A DNA stretch of 64,000 nt from Candidatus Symbiopectobacterium endolongispinus (lineage in GTDB: Bacteria > Pseudomonadota > Gammaproteobacteria > Enterobacterales > Enterobacteriaceae), in NCBI RefSeq assembly GCF_018777385.1, contig NZ_JAFJYB010000001.1:868001-932000 (forward strand). Reading direction: 5' to 3'. The position numbers and the translations under genes are program-made. The notes under the pieces were generated by a model, which ran no database searches, had not been told where the DNA came from, and saw only the letters and a program-made list of their open reading frames with translations. Of this stretch, positions 63,263-64,000 are shown one piece after another; position 1 is the first letter of the stretch, and every line of letters starts with the position of its first letter.

Positions 63263-63667
63263 ATGAATCCACTGGTCTATTTTTCCAGCCAATCGGAAAA
63301 CACACATCGGTTTATCGCTCGTGTGGGTCTGCCCGCCCTGCGCATTCCGATAGCAGAAGACCAGCCGGTACTCAACGTGGCGCAACCGTTCATTCTGGTT
63401 GTGCCCAGCAACGGCGGAGGAAGCAGCAAAGGTGCCGTGCCGCACCAGGTCATTCGCTTCCTCAACGACGCCAACAACCGGGCCGGTCTGCGCGGCGTGA
63501 TTGCAGCAGGCAATATGAACTTCGGCACCGCGTATTGTCTGGCTGGCGACATTATCGCGCAGAAATGCAAAGTGCCGTACTTGTATCGTTTTGAACTGCT
63601 CGGCACACCGGAAGATGTCATCAATGTGCGCAAAGGAGTAACCAAATTTTGGCAACAACATCCGTAA
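63263..63667 (+). CDS. nrdI: Flavodoxin-like NrdI
   Basis: NrdI is the flavoprotein that supplies oxidant for the manganese cofactor of NrdF. The 134-aa protein has the start [15 protein letters not shown] (FMN phosphate loop), LVVPSNGGG (near 54) and [20 protein letters not shown] (near 80-99). Length matches the family (136 in E. coli). Its last 19 bases overlap nrdE. No lesion is seen. Confidence 0.96.
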   Translation: MNPLVYFSSQSENTHRFIARVGLPALRIPIAEDQPVLNVAQPFILVVPSNGGGSSKGAVPHQVIRFLNDANNRAGLRGVIAAGNMNFGTAYCLAGDIIAQKCKVPYLYRFELLGTPEDVINVRKGVTKFWQQHP

Positions 63668-64000
63668 TCAATACACCCGCGCAGGGAAAAAGCGACAACG
63701 CGCTTGATTACCATGCGCTCAATGCCATGCTGAATCTCTATGACGCTGACTGGCACATTCAGTTTGAAAAAGACCGGCTGGCGGCACGACGCTATTTCCT
63801 TCAGCACGTAAACCAGAATACGTTGTTCTTCCACAATCTGGAGGAGAAACTGCGCTATCTGGTAGAAGAAGGTTACTATGAAGCTGAGGTATTGGAGCAG
63901 TATCAATTCAGCTTTATCAAGAGCCTGTTTCAGCAGGCCTGTGCGCACAAATTCCGTTTCCAAACCTTCCTTGGCGCGTTCAAATATTACACCAGCTATA
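63649..64000 (+). CDS. nrdE: Class Ib ribonucleotide reductase alpha subunit NrdE (partial)
   Basis: Only the first 117 codons are in the window. A TTG at 63649, after AAAGGAG with a 10-base spacer, gives [12 protein letters not shown], followed by [22 protein letters not shown] and [16 protein letters not shown], as in E. coli NrdE. This N-terminal part belongs to the RNR N-terminal domain; active-site residues lie beyond the window edge. The frame is open to base 64000. Confidence 0.93.
   Translation, partial: MATTSVINTPAQGKSDNALDYHALNAMLNLYDADWHIQFEKDRLAARRYFLQHVNQNTLFFHNLEEKLRYLVEEGYYEAEVLEQYQFSFIKSLFQQACAHKFRFQTFLGAFKYYTSY

Overview
The window is a chromosomal segment of a gamma-proteobacterium of the order Enterobacterales. 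Gene content and local order match E. coli blocks: yfhL-acpS-pdxJ-recO-era-rnc-lepB-lepA-rseCBA-rpoE; trmN6/srmB/grcA/ung; tRNA-Ala/gltX/tRNA-Val-Lys; cdaR-degP-dgt-mtnN-btuF-erpA-clcA-hemL-fhu-mrcB-hrpB-thpR-sfsA-dksA-gluQ-pcnB-folK-panBCD-yadHG-can-hpt; yacC-speE-speD; and nrdHIE. The sbp-cysTWA locus beside cdaR and the dispersed repeat copies near 42.1 and 49.6 kb recall Pectobacteriaceae or Yersiniaceae. A Symbiopectobacterium- or Sodalis-like, recently host-restricted relative of Pectobacterium is my best guess. It is an inference, not something I can prove from this sequence.

The main feature is decay in progress. About 20 of some 63 protein genes carry frameshifts, in-frame stops or internal deletions: recO, rseC, rseB, grcA, an IroE-like esterase gene, gtrB, sbp, cysT/cysW (fused by deletion), btuF (C-terminus only), clcA, fhuE, fhuB, hrpB, thpR, gluQ, panB, hpt, an ABC permease gene, speD and nrdH. 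Core genes are intact (acpS, era, rnc, lepB, lepA, rpoE, rseA, gltX, hemL, erpA, mrcB, folK, panC, panD, can, dksA, pcnB). This selective pattern argues for real relaxed selection rather than random sequencing error. No insertion sequence, CRISPR array or intact prophage was seen.

Layout. 0-1.4 kb: AT-rich non-coding DNA, then the c-di-GMP phosphodiesterase gene pdeH behind a textbook sigma-28 promoter. 1.4-11.3 kb: housekeeping and envelope-stress block; sigma-E and its anti-sigma factor are intact, while RseB and RseC are broken. 11.4-18.5 kb: RNA modification and helicase genes, grcA with tandem FNR sites, ung, three tRNAs and gltX. 18.7-21.6 kb: AT-rich gtrABC O-antigen glucosylation cluster downstream of tRNA-Lys. 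22-25.6 kb: DoxX gene and the damaged sulfate ABC transporter. 25.8-35.8 kb: cdaR to hemL. 35.8-42 kb: hydroxamate-siderophore uptake (fhuE, B, D, C) with Fur-like boxes. 42-57 kb: cell wall, RNA, pantothenate and ABC export genes. 57-60.4 kb: a decayed iron-type ABC importer lacking its binding protein. 60.5-64 kb: yacC, spermidine genes and the start of nrdHIEF.

Taken together, the lesions predict loss of sulfate/thiosulfate import by this system, of ferrichrome/coprogen uptake, of ketopantoate synthesis (with PanC and PanD still intact), of spermidine synthesis (SpeE left without its substrate supply) and of Glu-queuosine in tRNA-Asp. Regulatory DNA (sigma-28, sigma-E, FNR, Fur and NrdR sites) is often still recognisable even where the target gene has died. 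I found no wholly new biological system. The most unusual items are the in-frame cysT-cysW hybrid, the 27-bp perfect hairpin in the rnc leader, the non-AUG (ATC) start of pcnB, and an open ABC ATPase gene whose catalytic motifs have eroded.
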